Shown here: positions 9,773 to 20,153 of the stretch, piece by piece
How the letters are laid out: each line of letters begins with the position of its first letter
How positions within the stretch are numbered: position 1 is the stretch's first letter
Assembly: GCA_002682825.1 (NCBI GenBank)
Contig: NOKP01000026.1
Location: forward strand, 496,001-560,000
Direction: 5' to 3'
DNA: 64,000 nt
Source of the DNA: Neonectria sp. B-13
Lineage: Eukaryota > Ascomycota > Sordariomycetes > Hypocreales > Nectriaceae
Translations under genes and position numbers: made by a program
Notes under the pieces: generated by a model
Seen by the model: only the letters and a program-made list of their open reading frames with translations
What the model was told of the DNA's origin: nothing
Database searches by the model: none

Positions 9773-10779
9773 ATGTACACCGCACGCACAGCCTTGCGCG
9801 CCGCCTCGAGGCCCGCAATCGCCAGCCTGCGCGCCACCACCGCCCGCGCCGCCCCCCGAAGATTCAACTCCACGGCCGCCCCCGGCGCCAAGTCGCGGTC
9901 ATGGAAGGGCTCTGCCGTGCGATGGGGCCTGGCCTTTGGCGCCGTCTACTACTACAACACCAGTCCCGTCTTTGCTGAAGAGGCCGTCTGTACGTCAACC
10001 AATTGCCCCTGGCGCAAAATGCACCCGAACTGAGACTGACCTGCTATGCCTTTCAGCACGAACCGTCCCCGCGCCCGCCGCCTTCTCCAACGACGACCTG
10101 CCCACCGTCGACACCGTCTTCGAGGAAAAGCGCAAGCAGATCCAGTCCAAGGCCGACAAGCCCGCCGACGAGCCCCTCGACAAGAAGCCCGCTCCCGAGG
10201 GGGCCAACACCGACGCCCAGACCACCGCAGCCATCGAGGGCTCGCCCGAAGCTCTGGAGGAGGATGCCGGCCAGCAGGGCGCCTTCAACCCGGAGACGGG
10301 CGAGATCAACTGGGATTGCCCGTGCCTGGGCGGCATGGCTGACGGCCCTTGCGGCGAGGACTTCAAGACGGCCTTCAGCTGCTTCGTGTTCTCGGAGCAG
10401 GAGCCCAAGGGCATGGACTGCATCGACAAGTTCCAGTACGTCTTTTCCAACCCGCGTCAATCCAACCGTCACTAACCCGTGTATTAGGGGAATGCAGGAC
10501 TGCTTTAAGAAGTATCCCGAGATTTACGGCGCCGAGCTGGCAGACGACGAGGACGGCGCCCCGACGCCCGACTTTGGTGAGGAGCAACCTGTCGCAGATG
10601 CTCAGAAGGCCCAGGCCGAGCCCGCTACCGCTGTTATCGGCGAAGTAACTCCCGTGGCGGACATGGTTGTCGAGGAGCCAGCCGCCAAGACCACGACCGC
10701 CGAGGTGAAGGAGGAGAAGAAGGTGGAGGCAACACCGGTGGCGAAGGTGAAAGAGGCCTCTGAGCCCAAGAAGGAGTAA
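9773..10779 (+). CDS. mia40: Mia40 mitochondrial intermembrane-space import oxidoreductase, 3 exons, 295 aa
   Basis: Receptor and disulfide oxidoreductase of the mitochondrial intermembrane space that oxidises incoming small Cys-motif proteins and passes electrons to Erv1. Exons 9773-9989, 10057-10435 and 10488-10779 (888 nt). An Arg/Ala-rich mitochondrial presequence (about residues 1-40) precedes one membrane anchor ([11 protein letters not shown]), as in fungal Mia40. An acidic spacer leads to the redox-active CPC (WDCPCLGG) and then the twin CX9C pair ([11 protein letters not shown] and CIDKFQGMQDC). The tail is acidic and Ala/Lys/Glu-rich. The second intron falls inside the CX9C helix pair, and the spliced sequence restores it exactly. 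High confidence. Confidence 0.95.
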
Positions 10780-11135
10780 AATGGCTGGACTTAGGATGAT
10801 GAATGAGTGTACGATGGGCGTACAAATGTAACATATACCGGGTCCGTTTGGCGTGAGCGAGGAGCTCATCTCTGTACCAACGCTGTATAATGAGAGCAAC
10901 AAAAAGCCATGGGTCATAATAGAAGGCATCACATCTCAGCATAATCATGAGCACGCGTATTTGAAATTGCTACAAGACGGTATCAATGGACAGGAAAAAA
11001 CAAGTGGAGAGACCACCAATGGCCGGTTATCATCAACAGCCACCCAGACTCATCAAGAAAAGCCCAAGCTCATTACTATCCCGAGACGCCGCGAAGGGAA
11101 GAACTGCGCACTGGTATTTCGACCGAGTTCGACTC
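10780..11135. other. Convergent 3' region, mia40 / OM14-like gene
   Basis: 356 bases between two convergent stop codons, expected to hold both 3' UTRs. No gene, repeat or RNA seen. Confidence 0.4.
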
Positions 11136-11806
11136 CTAGGACCGGTCACTCTTCTTGACCTTGTACAGATAAGGGCCGATGAAGGCCTCGACGGCCGCCA
11201 CGCCGGCCAGGATGCCCACGCCCAGGCCGACCGACTTGCCGTTCAGGTTGCCGCGCTGGTACAGGCTCCAGGCCTTGTAGCCCAGGAAGGCGCTGACGCC
11301 GACGACGGAGGCGAGGTTGGCGGCGACGGCGGCCGAGGCCTGGTTGTCCGTCAGGGCGTTGAAGTAGCTGGCGATCCAGTCGTCGGCCTTCTTGGCCTTG
11401 GCGGTGGCCTTGCGCTTGGCCTGCTCGGCCTGGTACTTGGCGTCCTCCTCGCGCTCGATGCGGTCGGCCTGCGTCTGGGTCTGCACCTCCTGGTCGAGGA
11501 AGTCCGAGGGCACGATGTGGACGCTGGGCATGTCGACGTCGACGAGGGACGCCGTGGACGCGGACTCGTTGTTGACGAGCTCAACGGGCTGGGGAGCAGC
11601 GGCCTGGAAAACGAGTCAATTGGGCTGAAACCGGGCATCATCGCAACCGCAACCCTGGAGAAACTCACCTCTTCGGGCGTTTGCTTGGGGCCAGAGGCAG
11701 CGGCGTCGGCGTAGGACACTGCGAGATGGCGCAATCAGTACAAAGTGCGGGGGAAGCTGGCCAAAAAAAAACCTGGGGGAGATAGCCGAGGGGTCGGGTA
11801 CTCACT
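11136..11806 (-). CDS. OM14-like mitochondrial outer-membrane protein, 3 exons, 172 aa
   Basis: Exons: a single base A at 11806, then 11718-11669 and 11603-11136 (519 nt). The start codon is split by the first intron (A at 11806, TG at 11718-11717), giving MSYADAAASGPKQTPEE. The protein has an acidic N-terminus, a basic Lys/Ala-rich helix (about 75-100) and a C-terminal half with about three weak membrane segments (AAVAANLASVVGVSAFLG, SVGLGVGILAGVAAVEAF), ending KVKKSDRS. The layout, N-terminal SYADAA motif and length resemble fungal OM14, an outer-membrane protein linked to ribosome docking at mitochondria. The name is by resemblance only. Without the split start the first ATG would be internal (11531), losing the conserved N-terminus. 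Confidence 0.72.
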
Positions 11807-12499
11807 GATGACGGGGGGTTTTGGGTGGGTGAGATGGAAGAGGGTGAGAGAGAAGCTGTCGATCGAGAAGCGAACGAAAATACGTATTTGTGAGAGGCGG
11901 GGAGTTTTTGGGCGAACGAGAAAGAAGGGTGGTGTGATAAGGGAAAAAGGATGTGAAGTGACTTGTGACTGGTGAAGGACTGGGCAGCGGCGGCAGCAAT
12001 TATCTTCATGTGACACTGACCGCAACCCGGGAAAAACCGATGACGTAGGCGGCTCGACCCGACCCACTGGCCTAGCCGGGGGTTGGCGCCTGAAAAGCAG
12101 GATTTTCAGGGCAAGTCTCACTGCATTATTTTAATTCAGTGCATTGTTTGCGTTCATTGGGTTCGTTCCCTGAGCCATGTGCATCGATGCATTGAGGGCT
12201 TGTTTAGTGGTGCACAGGGAGAGACCTTGTTGGTTGTGCAGCGGGCCGACCCTGACTCAGCTTCGATTTTGCATGATCCATTCACCCGACGAACCTTCTT
12301 CTAGTCATTTATATGAATGTATGTCTATGTCTGTCTCAACGGATAGCATCCATTCCTTGTTCATCCCTGCATGAAGGAGACACCTCCAAACACACCCGTA
12401 TACATTGCACGAGCCCACCGACTTTGATACCTTAATAGCTGATGGCAAATACAAACGGAGTAGATGGAAGCTCTAAAAGGTTCACAGCTTCAGCAGGCT

Positions 12500-12775
12500 T
12501 CATGCAGATATCACAGTTAGACTTAAATAACTATCTAAGAATAGTGAACATACTATTTTTAATTTTTAATTTTATTACATTAAGAAGATATAGAGATTTC
12601 TGAGAGTATGCAAGAATTAGTGAATGCACCTCGCATTTCGTCCTAATGGACTGTCTTACTTTATTAAAACCATGCCTTTAAGGAGCCGTTTTCTACAACC
12701 ACACAGTCTTTTAGATTGGGGTCTTTTCTTATTTATACTCCTACCTTCCAACTAGCCTGGAAAAGCTAGTTTCAC
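12500..12775. repeat. Dispersed repeat, copy A (AT-rich, diverged)
   Basis: This segment resembles two others in the window. Its left half (CACAGT.AGACTTAA... through CTCGCATTTCGTCCT) aligns to 21720-21865. Its right half (AAAACCATGCCT... through CTTACTCC-like) aligns to 23148-23216. Relative to those, copy A often has T for C or A for G, including long T/A runs at 12550-12590, as expected of an old repeat affected by repeat-induced point mutation. I see no coding capacity. Confidence 0.65.
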
Positions 12776-13554
12776 CTGTCTTGTACCTTGAAGCTAATTC
12801 TTTGGAACGACAGCAGGAGAAGGGCGGACATGACCCATGCCTGGCTTACCATCCACGTATATTCCCTGCACTAATACCTTTCCGTTGCTCTTTAGACGAT
12901 GTATACCAGCGCCATGGTGGTTTGTATACGCCTTCCTCCAATATTATCAAGCCTGTTCTCTTCGCCATGCCAATATGTGATTTAATGTTTCTACAACCAT
13001 TCGGGGACACCCAGCCATAGCGACTGCACATAAGTGAATGTCAACTCAATCTCTGGTAAGAGAAATATCGCCTTTGAGCGTTGTTCTCGGTCATTAGTCC
13101 GACTACGTAGACATTACCTCAAGTTAGATCGTATACCGCATCTCGGGGTTTCCTGGGATTAGGAGCGTTGTCTGCAATGCTTTCCCAAGGTCCGCCATTT
13201 AGGTTAATGGCTTAGTGCATTTAAGAAATCCCGAGGTCACTCAAGTTCACATTCCTCCTGTGCCTCCCGTTCCAAAATCTGTCAAATGGCATCGGAGGAG
13301 ATAAAGATAGTAATGTAAAGGCTATCGCCGATGCGGCTCGGCGGCGGTCGGCAATGGGCAACACATCTTGAAGCCCCACAAACCAGGCGGAGCATTTTGT
13401 TGGTGGACAAGGAATACCAGTTGTGCATCTGTTGGTCGGCGTACCTCTTTTGCTGGTTAGATTAACACATCTACACAGCCCCAAGACTCACGTGAGGCAG
13501 AGAGCGAGGCAGATATTCCAAGCGCCTAAAAACAAATCATGACATTAAGGCCAG

Positions 13555-13560
13555 TATAAA
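13555..13560 (+). promoter_or_regulatory. TATA box of the first HET gene
   Basis: TATAAA about 100 bases before the ATG at 13659, followed by a C/T-rich stretch, typical spacing for a fungal core promoter. Confidence 0.5.
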
Positions 13561-13658
13561 ACTCACCCCCCTCGCAAGAAAAAGGGTTTCGTAACACTTC
13601 ACATTATTACCAACTATCCTCCCGACCACTTATTCAGACGCAATACTTCGACTTCGAC

Positions 13659-15807
13659 ATGGGTATTTGCACAACTTGCAGCACAGCTTTGAAGAAGCTC
13701 TACAGCGAATCGTTGCAACCTCCTTCTGAAGCTGAGGTGGTATATTCGCAACACGATCTATCTACTAGGCGAAAGTGTTGGATATGCGCTAAGTATTCTC
13801 TGTGGCTTGAGGAAGCTTGGCCCGAGATTTTCGACGACTGGAAACTCGGAAATCTCAAGAGTACATTCAGGCCCGCTGCACGGATTTTCACTTTTCCAGA
13901 AATGAGCCGTACGCGCGCACGTACACGTTTACTGTCCTTCATGCTGTGCCCCCCCGAGAAATCCTGCGACCAGGGATTTGACATCAGAGTTAACTTCATG
14001 TCAACGAAAGGTGAGTAAACCATAGTTAAGGAGCACGTATGGTTCTGACGCAGCAGAAGAATTCGAGCAACGTTCTATTCTGAGCATTCATCAGTCTGGT
14101 ATAGCTCTTCGAGCTTCTCTGATCCGGTATTGGATTGACCAGTGCTCCAAGGAGCACACTCGATGTATGGCTCGGCGACGGAGCCCATGGTATCCGACTC
14201 GCCTTCTCTACTTAGATCCAGGGACCATAGCCGTGCGACTTATCATTACGAAAAACGAACCTCCAGATGGCCCATACATGACTCTAAGTCATCGATGGGG
14301 GAGGCAAATATACCCCAAACTCGATTCAAACACCCTTGAGGCTTTCCAAACCCACATCGACACGAAAAGTTTGCCCCGATGCTTCCAAGACGCCATAGAT
14401 GGCACTAGACTTTTGGGAATCAAATACCTATGGATTGACTCCCTCTGCATTCAGCAAGATGGTGATAAATTAGACTGGAAAGTAGAGTCACAACTCATGG
14501 GAAAAGTCTACTCTCACTCCTTTCTCAATGTTTCAGCATCCCTTGCTGAAGATGATACTCGGTCACTCCATTCTCAAGAGGACCCTTACTTATTTGAGCC
14601 AACTCGGCTCGACTTACCTGTCCGCACGAAAAGAAGATGCTTCAAAGTCGGTTCTCCCTTTGAAAAGCTCTACGGACCTTTTCTACAGATAAGGAAGAGA
14701 TGGATTGTGGACCATGATATGTGGGATGAGGAAGTTCAACAAGCACCTCTACAATCAAGGGGATGGGTGTTCCAAGAACGATTTCTCGCCCCCAGGGTCT
14801 TGCATTTCACACCTCGACAGATTGCTTGGGAGTGCCATGAGTTGAATGCTCTCGAAATGTTTCCGATCAAATTGCCCGCGGGAATGATGAGCACATGCAA
14901 AGGCGACGTTTTCGATCAGACAATGTCACAAATCACGAACGACAATGCCGATGACTTGGGCTTCCGCCGGACCTGGCAAGGCATTGTGGAGCAGTATACT
15001 AAAACAGACCTCACATTCTCCAAAGACAAACTGGTTGCTTTTGCTGGCGCAGCCAAAGAAATCGAGAGTGGGCGAAACGATACATATGTTGCTGGCATGT
15101 GGAAAAGTACATTCCTCTCCGATCTCACTTGGACCAGGACTCAATACGACAGCACCGAGAATCCCCTACAGAACTCTCTTGGCCGAGCCCCGACTTGGTC
15201 GTGGATGTCTGCCGATGGAGAGGTTCTGTACCCAAGCATTGCCAAGATCAGAAAGCGCTTAGCAAGGGTCATGGCGCTTCCACACTCTTCTTTAGCTGGT
15301 AGTTCTACGACAGCAGCCCGCGGCGCAATCCAGCTGCTAGGGCTATTGATGCGTATCGACTCAGTGGAGTGGAAGGCTGGTGAAATATCAAAGTTCACTG
15401 TTGGCGGCGTCTGCCATGAGCTTGGCGCCTATGTTGACGAATCTCATCTCGACTTAGAGGGCCCCAAGGACGAGGTGACTGCGGAAGTAAATGCTGGCCA
15501 TATTTCTCTTGTCCCTCTATTTGCAACAGACGAGCACATGCATGCTATAGCTGTCTCGCCGATCGAGAATACCGTCACTGGAGAACTTGCATTCCGTCGT
15601 GTAGGCGCTTGTCAGGTTCAGTACCGAATGCTCCATATTCCACAAGGAAACCGGTCATCCAAAGGAGGTTGGGTGCCCGATCCTTCTACCATATTTGACG
15701 AGGATGAGCCAGCCTACAATCTTCTTCATCCTACAGCACAAGAGCTGATCAAGAACATTGAGACCTCTTTAACTGCTACGAAGAAAAAACTGATTAATAT
15801 TTGTTGA
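13659..15807 (+). CDS. HET-domain protein 1 (heterokaryon incompatibility-like), 2 exons, 701 aa
   Basis: Exons 13659-14010 and 14054-15807 (2106 nt); the acceptor is a tandem CAGCAG. The N-terminus has paired Cys motifs (CTTCSTALKKL, CWICAKYS) seen in many HET proteins as a small zinc-knuckle-like leader. The HET domain runs about residues 190-340: YMTLSHRWG, LPRCFQDAIDGTRLLGIKYLWIDSLCIQQD and the later SRGWVFQERFLAPRVLHF block. Members of the family trigger cell death or vegetative incompatibility between unlike strains. The core LSHCWG motif reads LSHRWG here (Cys to Arg). The partner is unknown; the only neighbour of note is the kinase gene 4 kb downstream. Confidence 0.9.
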
Positions 15808-16457
15808 CGTGGATGAAGGAGAGCCTTGGCCTTCACCGTGCATTCAGTGTGTTTCAGCTAGATTGATTTAATCATGGTGGACGCACTGTAACTTGAGATC
15901 TTTAGGATGTTTTTTCACAATGTAAGAAAGGAAAGCTAAGATAGGTGCGAATACACTTTTAAGCTACATGGGGATTTCCTAACTTAGAAGTAATTAATCA
16001 AGTATATCGAAGTAGAATAGCTGTCAAGAAACATGGGTAAAAACCAGTAATCAACTCTATATAGGCAAAATGGTAGGTAGGCCTTTTCCTATGTGTGAAT
16101 GCGTCTACGGTGGTGTATAGAGACACTAATATTTGTGTAATACATTGTTTTGACTCCAACTACATAGTAGTAATGGTTTCTTTGACATGCCATCTAATGA
16201 AGAGTTTGAAGATTAGTGTTGGCGAGCGTGTTAGTAGTTAAGGCAAACGAAGTGTGGGCCTGTTGGTGCGCGTACTACTTCGCTGGTTGGATCAGCACAG
16301 AGCCTGACGACTGATCCCAGCCAATGAGGATGGCATTGGTTAGTCAGAATGGCCTCACCCACTCAGTTATAAACAGCTATCCTAACCTCGTTTCTTTTCT
16401 TTCGACAACTTCCACCTGTTGTCATCGAGGTCTTCCAGGTGGAGGCCAGGGCAGTAG
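15808..16457. other. Intergenic, AT-rich
   Basis: 650 bases of AT-rich sequence after the HET gene and up to the open frame of the C2H2 gene. No gene, repeat or RNA supported. Confidence 0.4.
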
Positions 16458-16751
16458 AGCTCTAGGCCACCTCCAACTTGGGCCGTCAAACAGCCAAGGG
16501 CAGGGTCTTCCTGCCCTTTCTCAATTTATTGCAATCATGAAGATCATCAATTAGATTTCGGCGAAGCAAGTGCGTCAAATGGATCCCACGGCTCTCGATC
16601 CTTTTGCGCCTTTTGCTGCTCTTCCATCAACAACACGAGAAACCAAAGCCAATTCTTCCCGGAACCAGACAACCAGCTGCTGCTGCTCGACTTTCCTTGC
16701 CAGCACAGCGCTTATCAACAGCTTCTACCGACCGTTGATCCCCGCCAACTC

Positions 16752-17264
16752 ATGGTGGTTCCAGAATTGGATTCTCTACAGTTGGATTATTCTTCTTCAT
16801 CATTTTCGCCCGCCCCCAACTCAGCCAACGACAAAGCAGTGGCTCCGGTGTCGACTCCACAGTCGGTTGCGGATTCTCTGCCGCTTCCAAGTGTCCCGGA
16901 GCGTCTCTCCGCCGAATGGGAAGATGCCGCCCATGCCGTCCCCACCAGGCGATTCCGGTGCCAGCGTGGCTGCACTAAATCATTCCCCTCGCAGAAAGAT
17001 CTCCTGCGTCATTACAAGTCCCGCCAGCATCAGCCTGCGTCTTCGCCTGAGGCCTCGCTACAATGCGCTTGCGGAAAGGCATACCCGCGACGTGACAACT
17101 ACAAGCGGCATGTTAAAACCTGCCGGCGCCCAAGGCGACAGCCTTTCCAATGCAACGGCGGCCACACAGCGACGGACAAGGATGCATGGCTGGCCCACCT
17201 CGACGACCCCGAGTCGGGGTGTAAGCCGCTACGGGGGGCTCCCCGGCGCTATACTCAACGATGA
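16752..17264 (+). CDS. Small C2H2/C2HC zinc-finger protein, at least 170 aa, 5' end uncertain
   Basis: From Met at 16752 the protein has an acidic Ser-rich N-terminus, then two fingers: C-X3-C-X12-H-X5-H (from about residue 70, RCQRGCTKSF...RHYKSRQH) and C-X1-C-X12-H-X3-C (about 105-125). It is probably a DNA-binding regulator, since similar two-finger fungal proteins are transcription factors. The same frame stays open upstream to 16458 and reads plausibly (LLLLDFPCQHSAYQQLL), but there is no ATG in it, so an upstream exon or a longer N-terminus is likely. Another ATG at 16579 lies in a different frame. No pathway gene is adjacent. Confidence 0.6.
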   Translation: MVVPELDSLQLDYSSSSFSPAPNSANDKAVAPVSTPQSVADSLPLPSVPERLSAEWEDAAHAVPTRRFRCQRGCTKSFPSQKDLLRHYKSRQHQPASSPEASLQCACGKAYPRRDNYKRHVKTCRRPRRQPFQCNGGHTATDKDAWLAHLDDPESGCKPLRGAPRRYTQR

Positions 17265-18153
17265 AAGATGATTAGTTCGACTGCCCCTTAGAGACTCGTC
17301 TCCGACGCTTCTGTGGAGCTCATACAGGCATATCACTTCATGGTAGTATGCATGTACAAGCTCTACAGGAGCGTCGGAGAGAGGTTCACGCCCCGGTCCT
17401 CGACGCGCAACGGCGTCTATTGTTTTACCTGTGTACTATTATCTGAGAAAGACGCGACGAGTTCTGGATCCCGTGAAAGCAAATGTTGCAGCGCCCAACT
17501 ATGGTGGTCAAGGGGGATTTTGGGGTGGATCGGACCTAGCTTCTGGACGGTGTTGTTGAAGGGTCCGATGGTTTTATATATAGATTTAGACTGAGGTATT
17601 AGCTTCGTCAATAAAAAGCCCGATGCTCGAATTTGTTCCCTGTAAGTCTTTGGAAGCACGGGAGCAGATGAGTCTTAGTAAACTAGACCATGTGATCCCC
17701 AAAACATCATGGAAAAGCTTTCTCTAGCTTCGAGGGACAGGGATGAGCCCGTCGTACTCCAAGTCGACGTGCTTCTTCCGAGGTGGAAATCCTCTCTTTC
17801 TTGCGAACATCGTCTGAAGGCGGGTTGCCTCCTTAGCATGACAATCAGTTCTTGTCTAACTACTGTATGTCTACCAGACTCCTGTATGCCTCGTGTGGAG
17901 GGCGCTAGAGAAAATGCCGGATGGAAGCCCTCCATATGCTACCAGCCTTCATGGTACATAGTAATGGTATAGTGTAAAGATGGAAAGTCCTCGTTGAAAA
18001 AGGATTTCAAAGCGAAAGTATGTAAGACAATGGACGAGATCAATGCATCTTACCGTTCAGAAGAAGAGCGCGGTGCGATTGAGAGCCCAGAGCCTGCTCA
18101 GACAAGAGGCTCGCAGTGCTTTACGAGTTAGCCGCAGCGCCGTCTTGGTATTC

Positions 18154-19859
18154 TGAGGCCATTATCAACGCCATCAACGACTGAGCGGCGCAGCTTTCAG
18201 CTCCCAGTTCCGTTAATCAATGAAATTGCATCCGCCCTCCATGCCAAGGAGGCAATTACCAGCACCAAAATCCGGATATCCAATCATGAACTCTATGTGA
18301 CGCTTACGGACCCTATTTTCATGCAATGTATCCAAAGGATGGATGGATGACGGTGCACTCACTACGTCATAGCTTGAGCAAATCACAAGGGAAAAAGGCC
18401 GGGAATGGCTCTAAGCCTCATGAAGATACGACAGTAATGTCAGTAAAGGACGTACTATCTTAATCAATAACATTGGTACTATAGCCCTTGAGTCTCTCAT
18501 GGATGCGTCTTGGCTATGATTTAAGTAGGAGTACCTCTCGAAGTCTCCCAGGGTAGAAACACGATCCTGATAATATTCGCTTATCCGTTATCTTCCCGAC
18601 GACAGGGCAACTCGTCAGTCTTCAAATTAAGGCCATTTTCCGGTAGCTTGAATTCCCTAATGTCGAGTGGCATCTTGCTTCGCCTCCGTGATACGCAGTA
18701 AATTACATGCAAGCAACATGGGCTGTTTCAGGTCCTTGCCTCGTAAAAAGAACACGCCAAGACCAATCAGAATGCGCTTGCCATTTCAAGTTGAGGCCAT
18801 TTCAGTTCCTTCACAAGGAACTAATTGGTTGTCAAGTCCGTGTGATTGCTCAACTTGAATGGCAGATCACGCAGCCCTGGTCACGTAGCTCCAGTAAACC
18901 GGCCCATTATAAGTTGGAAATGGCCTCGAATTACCCCCACATCATTTGTCGCCAGTGAGGCCATTTCACGCTTGGTATTTCACGACCAACATCTCACGTG
19001 GTTTAGACTATCATTTGTTGGTGAGGCCATTATTGAATTGTACTGAAGCTTAGGGGAGCTTAATGATTTATCGAGACTTGAGGTCTATAAGAAACATCAT
19101 CCATACTCTTTTCTTACTTTAATGGGGTTTGGCCAGAGTATCATACATCCAAAGCAGACATACCACCGCCCACCGCCAGGAACGTGTAGTCAAGCATATC
19201 AATCCCAAAACCGCTCCAGAATGTCACGATCAGCCACGGACCCGTCTCCCCAAATCTCCCTTGATCGGCGATACAATCAGTTCCCCTCTTTCGTATCTTC
19301 TAAGATTAGCACTGAGGCTACGAGTTATACTGGGCTCATAGGCAACAATGGTTGGTACAACTCATTAATGTTTTCCTTGCTAACCAGTTGTATGACAGGG
19401 AACTTTGGAGACATGTTCTGGTCAACAACAGTGTCAAGGAAGAAGAGCGAGGGCGACTCTATGTGTGTTAATAGCGGTGGTTCAACTATTACTAGCGAGC
19501 CTCTCAACCTTACAAGCAAACGATCGACCCATGGCAAGGCATAAGCACAGTCTAGTGCAAGCAAATATGAGGACTTTCCGTCTTTTCTTCTGATTCATCG
19601 AGATTTGACGGAAGAAAACACAGCCTGTGATGAGAGGACTGGATTTGGACAAATGCTTGAGATACAACCTAAGACTACCGGTATTAGGTCAAGAACAACC
19701 CTATGACCTCTATTCAGACCTCTCCGTTCTTCCTTCACGTGCAATCCTAGCTCTGCTATTAAGGTGTAGTCTCGTGCATCTGATGCTGCCTCGTACGCTG
19801 CGAGACGATTGCGATGCTCACTACGCCCAAGCCGTGGTAAAGTTGCAATAGAGGCCATT
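18154..19859. repeat. Short interspersed GAGGCCATT repeat family
   Basis: The 8-mer AGGCCATT occurs at 18156, 18630, 18794, 18958, 19024 and 19852, and reversed at 18919. Four of these extend to TGAGGCCATT. GAAATGGCCTC (18917-18927) and GAGGCCATTTC (18957-18967) form a perfect 11-base inverted repeat. A longer direct repeat (ATCATTTGT...GTGAGGCCATT) recurs 65 bases apart near 18945 and 19010. Non-coding. Confidence 0.65.
18780..18863. repeat. Nested inverted repeat (double hairpin)
   Basis: Outer arms 18780-18795 (GCCATTTCAAGTTGAG) and 18849-18863 (CTCAACTTGAATGGC) are reverse complements apart from one missing base. Inside lies a perfect hairpin, AGTTCCTT (18804-18811), loop CAC, AAGGAACT (18815-18822). 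It could be a decayed MITE or a structured RNA. No coding frame. Confidence 0.65.
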
Positions 19860-20153
19860 GAAGCAAAGTATTAACTATAATCGCATTATGAATGGTTTCC
19901 TTGCGCAACAACTGTATTCAATGCCTCTACAATACACCTGTCTCTCCCATAGTCGTCCTCTCATCGCATTCCTTACACTGGACACATCCACTGGCTGCAT
20001 TGCTCCTCGTTGGAGGAGTTGTCGCTTGAGACTCGCGCTTACTCAGCTTCGATTCTCTCGGCGATATCACGGCCCCTCAACCCCGCGATATCCTCGTTCT
20101 TCCTCACTCGTTGCTGCGTTCCATCAACCTCGGCTGGTAAACCGTCTAAAATC

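Larger units (their letters stand above)
11807..13658. other. Long gene-free stretch, start of the accessory region
   Basis: About 1.85 kb without a supportable gene. It includes the 5' region of the OM14-like gene, an AT-rich decayed segment (12480-12790, listed separately as a repeat) and the HET gene promoter. Short open frames here are not conserved in any way I recognise. Confidence 0.5.
17265..20153. other. 2.9 kb gene-free stretch with palindromic repeats
   Basis: No supportable gene. A 140-codon frame at 19122-19544 has a TATA-like element upstream but no domain, and its composition is not clearly coding. The stretch holds the GAGGCCATT repeat family (18154-19859) and the nested hairpin at 18780-18863, listed separately. 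Confidence 0.5.

Noticed and set aside
9732..10475. Long alternative plus-strand frames overlapping mia40
   Set aside because: Shadows of high-GC coding sequence; Pro/Arg/Ser-rich without domains.
11105..11150. B-box-like GAGTTCGACTCC, possible tRNA
   Set aside because: No A box or acceptor-stem pairing at the right distance; it lies at the OM14-like gene 3' end.
16579..17271. Alternative frame from ATG 16579 across the C2H2 gene
   Set aside because: It does not encode the zinc fingers and looks like a frame shadow, although its first residues are plausible as a separate exon.
19122..19544. 140-codon plus-strand frame with a TATA-like element upstream
   Set aside because: No recognisable domain or splice extension; lies in repeat-rich gene-free DNA.
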